DNA of 64,000 nt, taken from positions 2,542,001-2,606,000 of the forward strand of contig NC_017964.1 of the NCBI RefSeq assembly GCF_000219915.2, read 5' to 3'. The notes under the pieces were generated by a model. That model ran no database searches. It saw only the letters and a program-made list of their open reading frames with translations, and had not been told where the DNA came from. Positions within the stretch are counted from its first letter, which is position 1. Each line of letters begins with the position of its first letter. Shown piece after piece: positions 28,505-40,789 of the stretch. The translations under genes and the position numbers were made by a program. The stretch comes from Advenella kashmirensis WT001. GTDB lineage: Bacteria; Pseudomonadota; Gammaproteobacteria; Burkholderiales; Burkholderiaceae_B.

Positions 28505-30767
28505 TCAGGCGGCAATGATATCCAGTTTGGCAACAGCCAGGGCCAGCGTTTTGGCGCCGGCATCCCTAAATACAATCTCCGCCTGGGCATCTGCGCCCTG
28601 TCCGCTTAACCTGATGATTGTTCCATCACCAAAGCGCGCATGACGCACGCCCTGACCGATCCGGTATTGCTTGCCGCTGACGCTGACGCCCGAGCTTAAA
28701 CTGCGGGCGCCCGCGGTTCTATTCTGCCCGTAGACGGACGCGCATGCGCGTCAACATGCAAACGCATGCCCCAGGAAGGCTCGGCCTGCTCACGCGTACG
28801 CGGCGTCAGCCACTTCAGATGATCCTCGGGCAGTTCGTCCAGAAAGCGCGATCGCATCGAGTAGCGCGTCTGTCCATGCAGCATGCGTGCATGCGCCAGA
28901 CTGATGGTCAGGCGTTCCTTGGCACGCGTAATGGCCACATACATCAGGCGGCGCTCTTCCTGCAGTCCGTCTTCGGCCATCATACTGTTTTCATGAGGGA
29001 ACAGGCCCTCTTCCACACCGGTGATAAAGACAGAGTCAAACTCCAGTCCCTTGGCAGCATGAATGGTCATGAGTTGCACGGCATCCTGACCGGCCTGCGC
29101 CTGGTTGTCACCCGCTTCAAGTGAGGCATGGGACAAAAAAAGCGCCAGCGGTGTGGTCTGTTCCTGAGCAAATGGAGAATCCGGATCGTCTGGTGCGACC
29201 GAACGCTCAACCAGGGCCATGGCAGCTTTGCCTTCCAGATTTTCCTCGGCACAGAACGCAGTGGCCGCGTTGATAAGCTCGCCCAGGTTTTCCAGCCGCT
29301 CTGCTCCTTCGCGTTCGGCTTCGTAGTGCGTGGTCAAGCCGGAAATATCATTGACGTGCTTGATCAGTTCGGCAAGCGTCAGCGTTTGCGCGGCGTCGCG
29401 CAGTGTTTCAATCAATTTGGCAAAGGCCAGTAGCTTGCCGCCGCTGCGACCGGACACCGCCCCTACGGCGTGAATCAGATTACAACCAATCTGACGTGCC
29501 GAATCGGTGAGGTTTTCCAACGTTCTGGCGCCGATACCACGCGCCGGAAAATTCACGACGCGCATGAACGAGGTATCATCATCGCCGCTGGCTACTAATC
29601 TGAGGTAGGCCAGGACATGCTTGATTTCCTGGCGCTCGAAAAAGCGCAGACCACCGTAGACCTTGTAAGGAATGTGTGCAGAAAAAAGGGCATGTTCAAT
29701 AGGCCGCGATTGCGCGTTGCTGCGATACAAAACCGCAATTTCGCTGCGCATGCGACCCTCATTAATCTGCGCGCGAATTTCATCCACGACCACTGGGCCT
29801 CCAGCAGATCGGTAGGCTGTTCAACAACCCGAAGCAGCTCGCCTTCGCCCCTGTCGGTCCACAGATTTTTGCCAAGACGCTCGGTATTGTGCTCGATCAG
29901 CGCATTGGCGGCATCCAGAATGTGGCCAAAAGAACGGTAGTTCTGCTCCAGCCGGATAATATTGTCACCTGCATAGTCGCGCTCAAAAGTGGACATATTG
30001 CCCACGTTGGCGCCACGGAAAGCGTAAATGGACTGGTCATCGTCACCCACGGCAAACAGCGACGCATCGCCGCCGGCCAGCAGACAGAGCCACTTGTATT
30101 GCAGTGTATTGGTGTCCTGAAACTCGTCGACCAGAATATAACGAAAGCGCCGCTGATAGTGCTCGCGCACCAGAGCATTACGCGACAACAGCTCATAGGC
30201 GCGCAGCAGTAATTCGGCAAAATCGACAACGCCCTCGCGCTGGCACTGTTCCTGGTACAGCTGATAAATTTCTGCCAGACGCTTGCGATGCGCATCCCAC
30301 ACTTCAACGTGCTCGGGCCGTTCGCCGTTTTCCTTGGCATTATTGATGAAGCGCTGCACATCCCTGGGGGGAAACTTTTCGTCGTCGATATCATTGGCTT
30401 TGATCAGGCGCTTGATAGCTGCCAGTTGATCTGCGATATCGAGGATCTGGAAATTTTGTGGCAGACCGGCATCGCGATAATGCGCACGCAAAAGCCGGTT
30501 GCATAAACCGTGGAAAGTGCCCACCCACATGCCGCGGGTATCCACCGGCAACATCGCCGTCAGGCGCGTAAGCATTTCACGCGCCGCCTTATTGGTAAAG
30601 GTAACGGCGAGCACGCCGTAAGGACTGACTTTTCCATTCTGGATCAGCCAGGCCATACGGGTAGTGAGTACTTTGGTTTTACCACTACCGGCGCCAGCCA
30701 GAACAAGCGTATGTTTACTGGCTGTGGTTACCGCCGCCAGTTGCTCAGGATTTAACTGTCCGATCAT
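28505..30767 (-). CDS. uvrD: DNA helicase UvrD/Rep family (two frame breaks)
   Basis: Superfamily 1A 3'-5' helicase for repair and replication. In order: LNPEQLAAVTTASKHTLVLA, Walker A GAGSGKT, VTFTNKAAREM (Ia), VGTFHGLCNRLLR (Ib), ILVDEFQDTN (II), VGDDDQSIYAFRGA (III), LEQNYRS (IV), QLMTIHAAKGLEFDSVFI (V), RRLMYVAITRAKE (VI), then the C-terminal tail VRHARFGDGTIIRLSG ending at 28505. Two frame breaks: one near 29790 (between LLEAQW and VVDEIRAQINEG) and one near 28700 (between RIEPRAPAV and SLSSGVSVSG). About 754 residues after repair. Overlaps the desaturase gene by four bases. Both breaks look like single-base errors. Confidence 0.93.
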
Positions 30768-31966
30768 GCGGCATAGCGGCGCAGACGGAGAGCAAACTGT
30801 TCAAGGCCCTGAATGCCGCTTTGCTGCGCATGCTGGCACCACTGTTGCAGATCACCAAGTAATTGCTCGCTGCTGGCAGTGGAACTTGTCCATACGCGAT
30901 ACAATTCTTCGCGCATATGAACCAGCTTGGCCAGCATCGTGTTTTGCGACAGCATGCTGTCGAGCTCCTGTTTTTCCTGAGGATTTAAGGCCAGGTCGGC
31001 CTGTCCAAGGCGCGACTGCACTTTCTGCAGCAGCTCACGTTCCTGGTCGCTGGCGCCAGACTGGGTCAGGCGCTTGATTTCAGACTGAACGGACTGGCGC
31101 AGCATGCTGGCGTAACGCGCCATGATTTCATAGCGGTGCGTAATCACACCCTGCAGGGTTTGCTCGGTCACAGAGTCGGACTTGTCGCGGACCAGTTTGA
31201 GCTTGGGCGCAACCTTCTTGACCTGAGCCAGGCGTAGTGCCTGCAAGATCCGGATGTAGCCCCAGCCGATATCGAACTCATACCATTTGCTGGAAAACTT
31301 GGCGGACGTACCGTAGGCATGGTGATTGTTGTGCAACTCTTCGCCACCGATGATGATGCCGATAGGGAACAAATTGGTGCTGGTGTCGGGACTGGAGAAA
31401 TTGCGGTAGCCGATATAGTGACCCAGTCCGTTGACCACGCCGGCGGCCCAGAATGGGATCCATGCCATTTGCACAGCCCACACGGTCAGACCAAGCGCGC
31501 CGAACAACAGCAGGTCGATGGCCAGCATAGTGAAAATACCCAGTGTGGTGTGGCGGGAATAAACGTTGCGTTCCATCCAGTCATCGGGCGTGCCGTGACT
31601 GAAGCGCTTGATGGTCTCTTCGTTGGCGGCCTCTTCACGATAAAGCTCTGCCCCTTTCCACAAGACCCGGTCGATACCGTAGATCATGGGAGAGTGAGGA
31701 TCGCCTTCACGTTCGCATTTTGCATGGTGCTTGCGGTGGATAGCCACCCACTCGCGCGTGACCATCCCGGTAGTCAGCCAGAGCCAGAAGCGAAAGAAAT
31801 GCGAAACGACCGGATGCAGATCCAGCCCCCGGTGAGCCTGACTGCGGTGCAGATATATCGTTACCGCTGCAATGGTAATGTGCGTAAGCACCAGCGTGAC
31901 AAGAATAACTTGCCACCAGCCAAGTTGCAAAAAGCCACCGGAAATAAAATCGAGAATTGTATCCAT
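30764..31966 (-). CDS. Acyl-CoA/fatty-acid desaturase (delta-9 type)
   Basis: 400 residues, integral membrane di-iron desaturase. Histidine boxes: HRSQAHRG, REWVAIHRKHH and GEELHNNHHAYGTSAKF. Several hydrophobic segments lie in between. The C-terminal 140 residues are helical and charged (SEIKRLTQSG ... LQQWCQHAQQSGIQGLEQFA), an extension common to proteobacterial DesA-type enzymes. It introduces double bonds into membrane acyl chains. The stop overlaps the uvrD start (ATGA), an unusual but tight pairing. A TATAAT candidate -10 lies 113 bases upstream at 32079. Confidence 0.93.
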   Translation of the reverse strand: MDTILDFISGGFLQLGWWQVILVTLVLTHITIAAVTIYLHRSQAHRGLDLHPVVSHFFRFWLWLTTGMVTREWVAIHRKHHAKCEREGDPHSPMIYGIDRVLWKGAELYREEAANEETIKRFSHGTPDDWMERNVYSRHTTLGIFTMLAIDLLLFGALGLTVWAVQMAWIPFWAAGVVNGLGHYIGYRNFSSPDTSTNLFPIGIIIGGEELHNNHHAYGTSAKFSSKWYEFDIGWGYIRILQALRLAQVKKVAPKLKLVRDKSDSVTEQTLQGVITHRYEIMARYASMLRQSVQSEIKRLTQSGASDQERELLQKVQSRLGQADLALNPQEKQELDSMLSQNTMLAKLVHMREELYRVWTSSTASSEQLLGDLQQWCQHAQQSGIQGLEQFALRLRRYAA

Positions 31967-32349
31967 ATACCCTTTAAGGTCTCCTGAGATGCCCGTCGAT
32001 TGCCGGGCATTGGCCCGCTGCGGCGGGCAGTGTGCCCTTATTCGGGCAGGATGCTGAGCGATATCAAATCGCGCAGGAATTATAACACTATGATTTAACT
32101 AAGAAAAAATTAAATTGCCTTTTTTCTTGATTTTGAGCAAGTCGTGAGCAGAATGTCATTATTCTGACACAGTACTGGCTGCTTTTATTTAAATATAGCC
32201 CTATTTCCAGTCTGCAATGCGGGTTTATAGGCCGATTGTGTTGCGCAAGGTTACAAACGCACATTCACAGAGAAATTAGCGGGTTTTAAGCGCCTATTTC
32301 TCTATTTTAAGACCATTTTGACAACAAGAGGTTCCGGGCGGCAGTAAAT
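31967..32349. other. 383-base intergenic region holding the desaturase promoter
   Basis: AT-rich between rsmB and the desaturase. The minus strand contains an exact TATAAT (32079-32084), but the -35 element is weak (TTTTTC-type). The long leader could allow temperature or fatty-acid control of the desaturase, which is an inference. No gene seen. Confidence 0.45.
32079..32084 (-). promoter_or_regulatory. Candidate -10 element of the desaturase gene
   Basis: TATAAT on the minus strand in an AT-rich region 113 bases upstream of the desaturase ATG. No good TTGACA at 16-18 bases, so it is offered only as a candidate. Confidence 0.35.
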
Positions 32350-33710
32350 TTATTTGCTGCGTTCCAGTACAGCTGCAAAAAAGCCGTCAGTGCCGTGAAC
32401 ATCCGGGCGCAGCTTCAGATAAGGCGTCGTCATGCCCAGGTCAGGGCAGCGGTCTCCCAGTACCGCCTGGGCGTTAAGCAGTGTGAATTCGGGATGCGCT
32501 GCCAGAAACGCATCCACCTGCTGTTCGTTTTCCTGCGGCAGCACGCTGCAGGTGGAATACACCAGCCGACCGCCCGGTGCGACACAGCGTGCAGCACTGT
32601 TCAGAATGCGCGCCTGCAGTTCAGTCAGTTCCTGCACGCTGGCCGGAGACTGACGCCACTTGAGATCAGGATTGCGCCGCAATGTGCCGACACCGGTACA
32701 CGGCGCATCGACCAGCACCTTGTCGGCCTTGCCGGCCAGTCGTTTCACACGGGTATCATTTTCGTTCGATATGGCAATCGGCGTCACGTTCGACAGGCCG
32801 CTACGGGCGATACGGGGCTTGGCTTTGGCCAGACGCGCAGCCGATACATCCAAGGCATAAAGCGACCGGCCGAGCGCATCAATGCGCCCAGCAACAATGT
32901 TTTGCCGCCAGCGCCGGCGCAAAAATCAATCACCATATCGGTACGTTTTGGTCCGACCAGCAGCGCCAGCAACTGACTGCCTTCATCCTGCACTTCCAGC
33001 GAGCCGTTTTCGAACAGGGCCCAGCGGGAAATGGCCGGCTTGCCGTTGAGCCGAATGCCCCAGGGCGAATACGGTGTCGGCTGCGGGTCAAACTCGGCCA
33101 CCGGTGTATCCTTCATTTGGGCCAATACTGTATCCCTGTCGACCTTGAAGGGGTTCACACGCAGATCAAGCGGCGCCTTGGTATTGAGCGCTGCGATCAG
33201 GCTTTCAAATTCGTCCAGCTGGCTCATATGTTCGTACAGCCAGTCAGGCAGGCTGGCGCGTATTTCAGGAGCCAGCGAAGCCGGGTCGATGGTGTCCATG
33301 CGCAACAGCCAGCTTTTCTCTTCTTCAGAAAGCTGGCCGGCAATGGTGTCCTTGCCCACGACCGAGGCCAGTCCCAGAATGGCCAGGCGCTCCAGCGCAG
33401 GCCCTGTACCGCTTTCGGCGTATTGCCGGTAGCGACGCAAATGACGCAGCACATCGAACACCGCCTCGGCCACTTCATTGCGATCGCGTCCGCCCAGCGA
33501 TTTGTTGGCCCGGAACCAGGCAGACAACACGGCATCTGCCGGATGTTTCCACTTGAGCACTTCGTTCAGAACGTCGCGGATCTGACCCAGGCGAATGGTG
33601 TAGACGCCCCGCTGGCGCGCACCGGGCTGAGGTGCGCGCGGCGTGCGTCGGGTGAAATCGGGTTTCACAGAACGGCGTCCTGTGTCTTTTCTAGCGGATT
33701 TGATTGTCAT
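32350..33710 (-). CDS. rsmB: 16S rRNA m5C967 methyltransferase RsmB (one frame break)
   Basis: N-terminal NusB-like domain (RDVLNEVLKWKHPADAVLSA, NEVAEAVFDVLRHLRRY). The catalytic domain has ENGSLEVQDEGSQLLALLVG, FCAGAGGKTLLLGALM (SAM site), VLVDAPCTGVGTLRRNPDLK (the P-C motif) and LVYSTCSVLPQENEQQV (second catalytic Cys). A one-base gap near 32885 splits the SAM site from SLYALDVSAARLAK. About 454 residues after repair. It methylates C967 of 16S rRNA. Upstream gene in the same direction is purN. Confidence 0.92.
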
Positions 33711-33809
33711 AATTTTTGCCTGATTGAACGATATGTCAAATGGGGTATATCAATAGTGAAATATCCGGTGCCGCTGCGAACGATACCGGTAAACGATATA
33801 CGCGATATA

Positions 33810-34484
33810 TCAGCTGACATATTCCGTGTCTGCGTAAAACTGCTGTAAGGGCAGTTTTTCTGTAAAGCCTACTTTGCCTTGTTCATCCAGAAACACTGCT
33901 TTTTGCGCGAGCCAGCGCATGACCTGGGGATAGAGCTTATGCTCCATGACCAGCACCCGCTGCTCCAGGCTCTGGACGGTATCGTCAGCCATGACGGGAA
34001 CAACCGCCTGAGCGATGATGGGCCCTGGTCCAGCTCGGGAATAACAAAATGCACGCTGCAGCCATGAACACGTACCCCGGCATCCAGTGCCTGCTGGTGA
34101 GTATGCAGTCCCGGAAACAGGGCAGAAGTGAAGGATGTATATTGATCAGCCGCCCGGCGTAGTGCTGCACGAACGCATCGCTCAGAATGCGCATGAAGCC
34201 GGCGAGCAGCACCAGATCAGGCTGATAGCGATCAATGCATGCGGCCAGCGCCTGATCATACTGAACGCGGGTCTGGCCGCCTGCCGCATCATACACCAGT
34301 TGTTCGGTCTGAATACCCTGCGCCCGCGCCCAGACCAATCCTTCGCTGTTGGCACTATGCGAGATGACGGCGCTGATCTTGACATTTGCCATTTGGCTTG
34401 CGGCATGCACCAGGCTTTCATATTGGAGCCGCGCCCGGAAATAAGGATGACGACCCGGGCTGCCGCAGGATTTGTTGGTTTCAA
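33810..34484 (-). CDS. purN: Phosphoribosylglycinamide formyltransferase PurN (three frame breaks)
   Basis: Folate-dependent third step of purine synthesis. Recognisable in pieces: [13 protein letters not shown] (phosphate site; TTG start at 34484), [53 protein letters not shown] (catalytic N and H), [11 protein letters not shown] (catalytic D) and [19 protein letters not shown] to the C-terminus. The frame changes near 34425, 34115 and 34020, each fixable by one base (the last in a C-run, GGCCC before ATC). An essential-pathway gene with three breaks in 675 bases points to sequence error. Divergent from ribF. Confidence 0.88.
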
Positions 34485-34533
34485 CTGAACACTTCCGTAA
34501 TGCTTTCAAGTTTAAAATTGTAAACTGTATGGC

Positions 34534-35499
34534 GTGAAAAATCCTCTTCAAATCTCCCGTCAGGCTTTTGCCTCGGCTGCCCAAAGCGGCAGCGCCCTTA
34601 CCATTGGTAATTTCGATGGCGTCCACCTGGGTCATCAGCAGTTGCTCTCGCATGTCGTGCAAACCGCAGCCAGCAAGGCATTGGTGCCGTCAGTCATGAC
34701 ATTTGTGCCGCACCCGCGCGAATACTTCGCCTTGCGCGAACAGCGCCCCGAGCTGGCGCCTACGCGGATCTCAACCCTGCGAGACAAAGTACGCTCCCTG
34801 TCGTGTTGCGGCATCCGGCATATTCATATCCGGCGCTTTGACCAGGCATTTGCCCAACAGACGCCGGAACAGTTCATAGAGGATATCCTGGTGCGCCAGT
34901 TGGCGGTCAAGTGGCTTTATGTCGGCGAAGACTTCCGCTTCGGCAGCAAGCGACGCGGCAACATTGCCCTGCTGCGCGAAGCCGGTGCACGGTTCGACTT
35001 TGAGGTGGAGACGCTGCGCGATGTCCTGGATCCTAATGGCGTGCGCTATTCCAGCTCAGAATTGCGCCATGCGCTGGCCTACGCAGATATTGAACGGGCC
35101 AGCGAATTTCTTGGCCACCCCTATCAAATCAGCGGTCATGTGGTGCATGGTCGCAAGCTTGGTCGCACTATCGGCTTTCCGACGCTCAATGTCCGAGTCA
35201 TGCCGCGCTGCGCCTTGCGCTCGGGCATATACGTCGTCCGGGTGGAGGGACTGGAGGCCGGGCCGCTGGCAGCGATTGCCAGTCTTGGCGTGCGCCCGAC
35301 CGTCGAAGAGGACGGACAAGTCCTGCTGGAAGTGCATATTCTCGATAAAAACGTATCGGCATACGGTAAACTTATTACAATAAGCTTTTTGCACGCCGTG
35401 CGGGACGAAGAAAAATTCCCCGATTTACAAACTCTGACTGACGCCATCCGCCACGATGCGGACGTTGCTCGCAACTACTTTGCTGTCCATGGATTATAA
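34534..35499 (+). CDS. ribF: Bifunctional riboflavin kinase / FAD synthetase
   Basis: 321 residues starting at GTG 34534. N-terminal adenylyltransferase: [20 protein letters not shown] and [20 protein letters not shown] with [15 protein letters not shown]. The C-terminal kinase has [31 protein letters not shown] and [12 protein letters not shown]. It makes FMN then FAD from riboflavin. Overlaps ileS by 11 bases, opening the operon ribF-ileS-lspA-coaBC. Confidence 0.95.
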   Translation: MKNPLQISRQAFASAAQSGSALTIGNFDGVHLGHQQLLSHVVQTAASKALVPSVMTFVPHPREYFALREQRPELAPTRISTLRDKVRSLSCCGIRHIHIRRFDQAFAQQTPEQFIEDILVRQLAVKWLYVGEDFRFGSKRRGNIALLREAGARFDFEVETLRDVLDPNGVRYSSSELRHALAYADIERASEFLGHPYQISGHVVHGRKLGRTIGFPTLNVRVMPRCALRSGIYVVRVEGLEAGPLAAIASLGVRPTVEEDGQVLLEVHILDKNVSAYGKLITISFLHAVRDEEKFPDLQTLTDAIRHDADVARNYFAVHGL

Positions 35500-38356
35500 G
35501 AACACCCTGAATCTGCCTGAAACCCCCTTCCCGATGCGGGGAAACCTGCCAAAACGCGAACCCGGCTGGGTGCTTGAATGGGAGGAAAAGAAAGTGTACC
35601 AGGCGATTCGCAAGGCCTGCGCTGGTCGCCCTGCCTACATTTTGCACGACGGCCCGCCGTATGCGAATGGCGATATTCATATCGGTCATGCGGTCAACAA
35701 GATTCTCAAGGACATTATTCTCAAAAGCCGCACGATGGCTGGCTTTGACGCGCCTTATGTCCCGGGCTGGGACTGCCACGGCATGCCCATCGAAATCCAG
35801 ATTGAGAAAAAATACGGCAAGAACCTGCCGGTCGCTGAGGTACAGTCAAAGGCCCGCGCCTATGCCCTGGAGCAGATTGACCGCCAGCGCGCCGACTTCA
35901 AACGGCTGGGTGTGCTGGGCGACTGGGAGAATCCCTATCTGACCATGAACTACGGCAATGAAGCCAATGAATTGCGGGCACTGGCGCGCATCATGGAAAA
36001 AGGCTACGTGTTCCGCGGCCTCAAACCGGTGAACTGGTGCTTTGACTGCGGCTCGGCCCTGGCTGAAGCGGAAGTGGAATACGCCGACCGCAAGGATCCG
36101 GCCATCGACGTGGCCTTTCCCTTTGCCCAGAAAGATAAACTGGCTGCCGCTTTCGGCCGCGATAGCGTAGAGGATGGCGCCGTCGTCATCTGGACCACAA
36201 CGCCCTGGACCATTCCCTCCAACCAGGCCCTGAATGTGCACCCGGAAGTGGTCTATGCCCTGGTGCGCCTGAACGAGCCGCTGCCTACCGGCCCATTGTT
36301 GCTGCTGGCCAAGGATCGCGTGCAGGCCTGCCTGGAACACTGGCAGTTGCAGGGCTCGGTTATCGCCGAGTGTACCGGGCAGGCGCTGGACCATATTGCG
36401 TTCCGCCATCCGCTGGCCACCGCAGACGCCGGCTATGATCGCCTGTCTCCAGTCTACCTGGGTGACTATGTCACGGTGGATACCGGCACGGGTATTGTGC
36501 ACTCCGCCCCCGCCTACGGTGTAGAAGATTTCCAGTCCTGCAAGGCCAACGGCATGCCGGATGCAGATATCATCAGCCCTGTCATGGGCGATGGCAAATA
36601 CGTGCCCTCCCTGCCGTTATTCGGCGGCAAGACGATTTGGGAAGCGAACCCGGATATCGTCAAGGCAATGCAGGACGCCGGAACATTGCTGCATGTGGAA
36701 TCGCTCAAACACAGCTACATGCATTGCTGGCGTCATAAAACGCCTATCATCTATCGCGCAACCAGCCAGTGGTTTGCCGGCATGGATCGCCAGCCCAATG
36801 ATCACACCGGCACGCTACGCGAAAAAGCACTGGCAGGCATTGACGCCACCGGCTTTTATCCAGCCTGGGGACGCGCCCGCCTGCATGCAATGATCGCCAA
36901 TCGTCCAGACTGGACGCTCTCACGCCAGCGCCAGTGGGGCGTGCCCATGGCGTTTTTCGTGCACAAGGAAACCGGCCAGTTGCATCCGCGCACGGTTGAA
37001 CTGCTTGAACAGATTGCACAGCGCGTCGAAAAGCAGGGTATTGAAGCGTGGCAGGCGCTGGATCCGGCAGAACTGCTGGGCGAAGACGCCGTGCATTACG
37101 AGAAAAACCGCGACACGCTGGACGTCTGGTTCGATTCAGGTACCACCCATTTTACGGTCCTGGGCGGCAAGGACAATGCCACCACCGGTTCGCATTCCGA
37201 TACGCTGCGCTGGCCGGCCGACTTGTACCTGGAAGGATCGGATCAGCATCGTGGCTGGTTCCATTCGTCGCTGTTGACTTCCTCCATGCTGTTTGGCGAG
37301 CCACCCTACCGCAACCTGCTGACCCACGGCTTCGTCGTCGACGGTCAGGGACGCAAGATGAGCAAGTCGATGGGCAATGTGATTGCTCCGCAGAAAGTAT
37401 CCGACTCGCTGGGTGCCGAAATCATCAGACTGTGGACCGCTTCTACCGATTATTCGGGTGAATTGTCCATTTCCGACCAGATCCTCAAGCGCGTGGTCGA
37501 AGGTTACCGCCGTATCCGCAACACCGTGTGTTTCCTGCTGGGCAATCTGAATGATTTCGATGCCGCAAAAGATATGGTGGAAACCAGCCAGTTGTTCGAA
37601 GTTGACCAATATGCGCTGGCGCTGACGCTGGATATGCAAAATGAAGTGACCGCCTATTACGACGAATTCAATTTCCATCCGGCCATGGCGCGCCTGCAGA
37701 TTTTCTGTTCGGAAGATCTGGGTTCGTTCTATCTGGACACGCTCAAGGATCGCCTGTATGTCACTGATCGCAATAGCCTGGCACGGCGCTCGGCGCAAAC
37801 AGCCCTGTTGCACATCACGCTGAGCCTGCTCAAGCTGCTGGCGCCGGTGCTGTCTTTTACAGCCGAAGAGGCCTGGCAGGAACTGCAGAAATCAACGCTG
37901 AAAAACACTGACAGCGCAAGCACCGTCACGATCTTTACCGAAGTATTCCACACTCTGCCCGAAGTGGCTGATCACGCAGCATTAAGTAAAAAGTGGCAAC
38001 GCATCCTGCAGATTCGCGCCGATCTGAACAAGCAACTGGAAGACGTGCGCAGCGCCGGCCGGATCGGTTCAGCGCTGCAGGCCGAGGTTGACGTGTTCGC
38101 CGACGGACTGGATCTGGAATATCTGCAAAGCCTGAACGATGATCTGCGCTTTGTATTTATCGTGTCACGTGCAACGGTACATGCCGGCGCACCGGGCGAA
38201 GGTGTCAATTTCACAATCACGCCATCCGAGCATCGCAAGTGCGAACGGTGCTGGCATTATCGCGAAGAAGTGGGCACCATTGCCGACCATCCGGATATTT
38301 GCTCACGCTGTGACGATAATCTGCATCACGGTGGCGAGGACAGGCACTATGCATAA
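35489..38356 (+). CDS. ileS: Isoleucyl-tRNA synthetase
   Basis: 955 residues, class I synthetase. HIGH motif in [20 protein letters not shown] in [15 protein letters not shown], and editing domain threonine region [19 protein letters not shown]. The C-terminal zinc ribbon is [12 protein letters not shown] ... DICSRCDDN. The start at 35489 ([20 protein letters not shown]) matches family N-termini. Its last eight bases contain the lspA start. Intact. Confidence 0.97.
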   Translation: MDYKNTLNLPETPFPMRGNLPKREPGWVLEWEEKKVYQAIRKACAGRPAYILHDGPPYANGDIHIGHAVNKILKDIILKSRTMAGFDAPYVPGWDCHGMPIEIQIEKKYGKNLPVAEVQSKARAYALEQIDRQRADFKRLGVLGDWENPYLTMNYGNEANELRALARIMEKGYVFRGLKPVNWCFDCGSALAEAEVEYADRKDPAIDVAFPFAQKDKLAAAFGRDSVEDGAVVIWTTTPWTIPSNQALNVHPEVVYALVRLNEPLPTGPLLLLAKDRVQACLEHWQLQGSVIAECTGQALDHIAFRHPLATADAGYDRLSPVYLGDYVTVDTGTGIVHSAPAYGVEDFQSCKANGMPDADIISPVMGDGKYVPSLPLFGGKTIWEANPDIVKAMQDAGTLLHVESLKHSYMHCWRHKTPIIYRATSQWFAGMDRQPNDHTGTLREKALAGIDATGFYPAWGRARLHAMIANRPDWTLSRQRQWGVPMAFFVHKETGQLHPRTVELLEQIAQRVEKQGIEAWQALDPAELLGEDAVHYEKNRDTLDVWFDSGTTHFTVLGGKDNATTGSHSDTLRWPADLYLEGSDQHRGWFHSSLLTSSMLFGEPPYRNLLTHGFVVDGQGRKMSKSMGNVIAPQKVSDSLGAEIIRLWTASTDYSGELSISDQILKRVVEGYRRIRNTVCFLLGNLNDFDAAKDMVETSQLFEVDQYALALTLDMQNEVTAYYDEFNFHPAMARLQIFCSEDLGSFYLDTLKDRLYVTDRNSLARRSAQTALLHITLSLLKLLAPVLSFTAEEAWQELQKSTLKNTDSASTVTIFTEVFHTLPEVADHAALSKKWQRILQIRADLNKQLEDVRSAGRIGSALQAEVDVFADGLDLEYLQSLNDDLRFVFIVSRATVHAGAPGEGVNFTITPSEHRKCERCWHYREEVGTIADHPDICSRCDDNLHHGGEDRHYA

Positions 38357-38867
38357 GGCAGTACAGCCGGCGGCACGCGTTATACCGTATATGATGTGGA
38401 TTGCGCTGGCATTGGTGCTGCTCGCCGCAGACCAAATCAGCAAACAGTACTTTGAGCAGAATTTCGAGTATCTGCAACGCGTGAATGTGCTGCCGTTCTT
38501 CGATTTCATTCTGATCTACAATCAGGGTGCAGCCTTCAGCATGCTGGCAGACGGCGCTGGCTGGCAGCGCTGGTTTTTCATGGCGCTGGGCCTGGCCGCG
38601 TCGGCGTTCATTCTGTATCTGCTGCGCAAGCACCGCGAGCAGCCGCTTTTCTGCCTGGCGCTGGCGCTGATACTGGCCGGGGCCATCGGCAACGTCATAG
38701 ACAGAACGCTCTACGGGCATGTCATTGATTTTCTGCTGTTTTACTGGAACGACGCCTATTTCCCGGCGTTCAATCTGGCCGACACGTTTATTACCATCGG
38801 GGCCGTACTGCTGGTCCTGGATGAACTGCTGCGCTATCTGCGCAACAAAAGGGAGCAACAGACATGA
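38349..38867 (+). CDS. lspA: Lipoprotein signal peptidase II
   Basis: 172 residues with four membrane helices. The catalytic aspartate motifs are [20 protein letters not shown] and [20 protein letters not shown]; also [11 protein letters not shown] near the middle. It cleaves signal peptides of diacylglyceryl lipoproteins. The ATG at 38349 lies within the ileS stop region, and the gene overlaps coaBC by four bases, so coupling is expected. Confidence 0.95.
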   Translation: MHKAVQPAARVIPYMMWIALALVLLAADQISKQYFEQNFEYLQRVNVLPFFDFILIYNQGAAFSMLADGAGWQRWFFMALGLAASAFILYLLRKHREQPLFCLALALILAGAIGNVIDRTLYGHVIDFLLFYWNDAYFPAFNLADTFITIGAVLLVLDELLRYLRNKREQQT

Positions 38868-40079
38868 GTCCGCTTTCCGGCAAGCGTATCCTGATCGGCG
38901 TCACCGGCGGCATCGCCTGCTACAAGGCGGCTGAACTGGTGCGCCGGCTGCAGGATCACGGCGCGACCATCACGGTTGCCATGACGCATGCGGCAACCCA
39001 GTTCGTCACACCCACAACATTCCAGGCGCTCTCCGGCAATCCGGTGTATACCGAAACGCTGGACGAGCGCATGGAAAACAGCATGGCGCACATCAATCTG
39101 AGTCGCCAGGCCGATCTGATTCTGGTCGTACCGGGCAGCGCCGATTTCATGGCCAAACTGGCTCATGGCCTGGCAGACGATTTGCTCTCGACGGTGTGTC
39201 TGGCGCGCGGGATGTGCCCGCTGGTGGTGGTGCCTGCCATGAATCGGGAAATGTGGGGCCATCCGGCAACGCAACGCAATGCGGCGCAACTGCGCAATGA
39301 CGGCGTCAGGCTCTGGGGACCGGCCAGCGGCTCGCAGGCCTGTGGCGAGGTGGGCGATGGACGCATGCTGGAACCGGAGCAGATTGTTTTTGAAACGCAC
39401 GCTTTCTTCCAGAGCAAAGCACTTGCCGGCAAAAACATTCTGGTGACCGCGGGACCGACACAGGAAGATATTGATCCGGTTCGCTTTATCAGCAACCGGT
39501 CCTCGGGAAAAATGGGTTACGCCATTGCCCGCGCTGCCTGGGAAGCCGGTGCGCGCGTGACGCTGGTCTCCGGCCCCACTGCGCTGGATGCGCCTTACGG
39601 CGTTGATCGCATCAATGTAAAAACAGCCCGGCAAATGCATGCCCACGTCATGCAACTGGCGCCGGAGCAGGACATCTTTATCTCGGTAGCGGCTGTAGCA
39701 GACTGGCGGGTCAGCAATACGCAAGCCCAGAAAGTTAAAAAAACCGGTGCCCAAAGTGGCCTGGACCTGACGCTGACCGAAAATCCGGATATTCTGCTGA
39801 AGTGGCCGCCCTGGCCCAGGCCCATGGTGTGTTGGTTTTGCCGCTGAAACCGAAAACCTGCACGACTATGCCGAAGCCAAGCGCAAACGAAAAAAAATAC
39901 CCCTGCTGGTCGGCAATCTGGCTCAGGAAACCATGGAGTCGGATCAGTCCCGCATGGTGCTGTTCGACGATCAGGGTAGCCACCCCCTGCCCGTACTGGA
40001 TAAGCTGGATGCCGCGCGGCGACTGATCGCAGAAATCGCCAACCGCACCCTCAGATCCAACACCTCCACACGCCCTTGA
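38864..40079 (+). CDS. coaBC: Bifunctional CoaBC (PPCDC / PPCS) (one frame break)
   Basis: N-terminal flavoprotein decarboxylase CoaC: ILIGVTGGIACYKAAELVRR, MTHAATQFVTPTTFQALSGN, and VVVPAMNREMWGHPATQRN with the catalytic-site pattern. C-terminal CoaB synthetase: KNILVTAGPTQEDIDPVRFI, SNRSSGKMGYAIARAAWEAG, and VAAVADWRVSN. A one-base gap near 39800 (after NPDILLKW) moves the frame. The rest continues VGFAAETENLHDYAEAKRKR ... KIPLLVGN ... DKLDAARRLIAEIA, ending at 40079. About 405 residues. Essential for CoA synthesis. Confidence 0.93.
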
Positions 40080-40112
40080 TCGCCGGCCCAGGCCGCCTCA
40101 TCCCGATCACCG

Positions 40113-40723
40113 ATGCAACCCTATATTGATCAGATTCTGGCATTTATCACCCTGCATCAACACTGGGCCGGGCCGGTAATCGGCCTGGTGTCTTTCGGAG
40201 AATCACTGCTGATCGTTGGCTTATTCGTTCCGGCGACCGTCATCTTGCCGCTGACAGGGATATTGATTGCCAATGGTACGCTCCACTTTACCGACGTACT
40301 GCTATGGGGAATCGCGGGCGCATCCTGGGTGATGCCGTTTCCTACTGGATTGGCAACGCCTACGGCCCCGCCCTGCTTAAAAGCGGCGCCCTGCGCAAAC
40401 GCCGGCGCTCGGTCGCACGGGCCCGTCTGCTGTTTTACCGATATGGCTTTCTGGCGGTATTTGCAGGTCGCTTCATGGGCGCATTCCGCTCGCTTATCCC
40501 CGGCATGGCTGGCATAATGAAGATGCCACAGGGGCGATTTCAGCTGGCCAATGTGCTTTCCGGGGCGATCTGGTTCCCATGGCTGCTGTTGCCCGGGTAT
40601 CTTGGCGTGCGTGGAGCCGATGCGCTGGGCGCAACAGGCAGCGCCGCCATCCTAGCAATACTGGCAGTGGTGTGTATCATCGCTATCGTTTCAAGGCGAA
40701 AGCGGGCTGGACGTCAGCCGTGA
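40113..40723 (+). CDS. DedA/SNARE-associated family membrane protein (one frame break)
   Basis: DedA features: LVSFGESLLIVGLFVPATVI (conserved F/V-x-E-S...P), GDAVSYWIGNAYG, FYRYGFLAVFAGRFMGAFRS (conserved G-R-F), LIPGMAGIMKMP and NVLSGAIWFPWLLLPGYLG. The frame breaks near 40325 between LLWGIAGA and ILGDAVSYW; one base restores about 203 residues with four or five membrane spans. DedA proteins act in lipid flipping and membrane homeostasis. Confidence 0.88.
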
Positions 40724-40789
40724 AAAATCCGTGACGCCGGCGCAGCAAAACGCAGCTATCCACGCAGTGACAGCCAATGGAGCGCAACA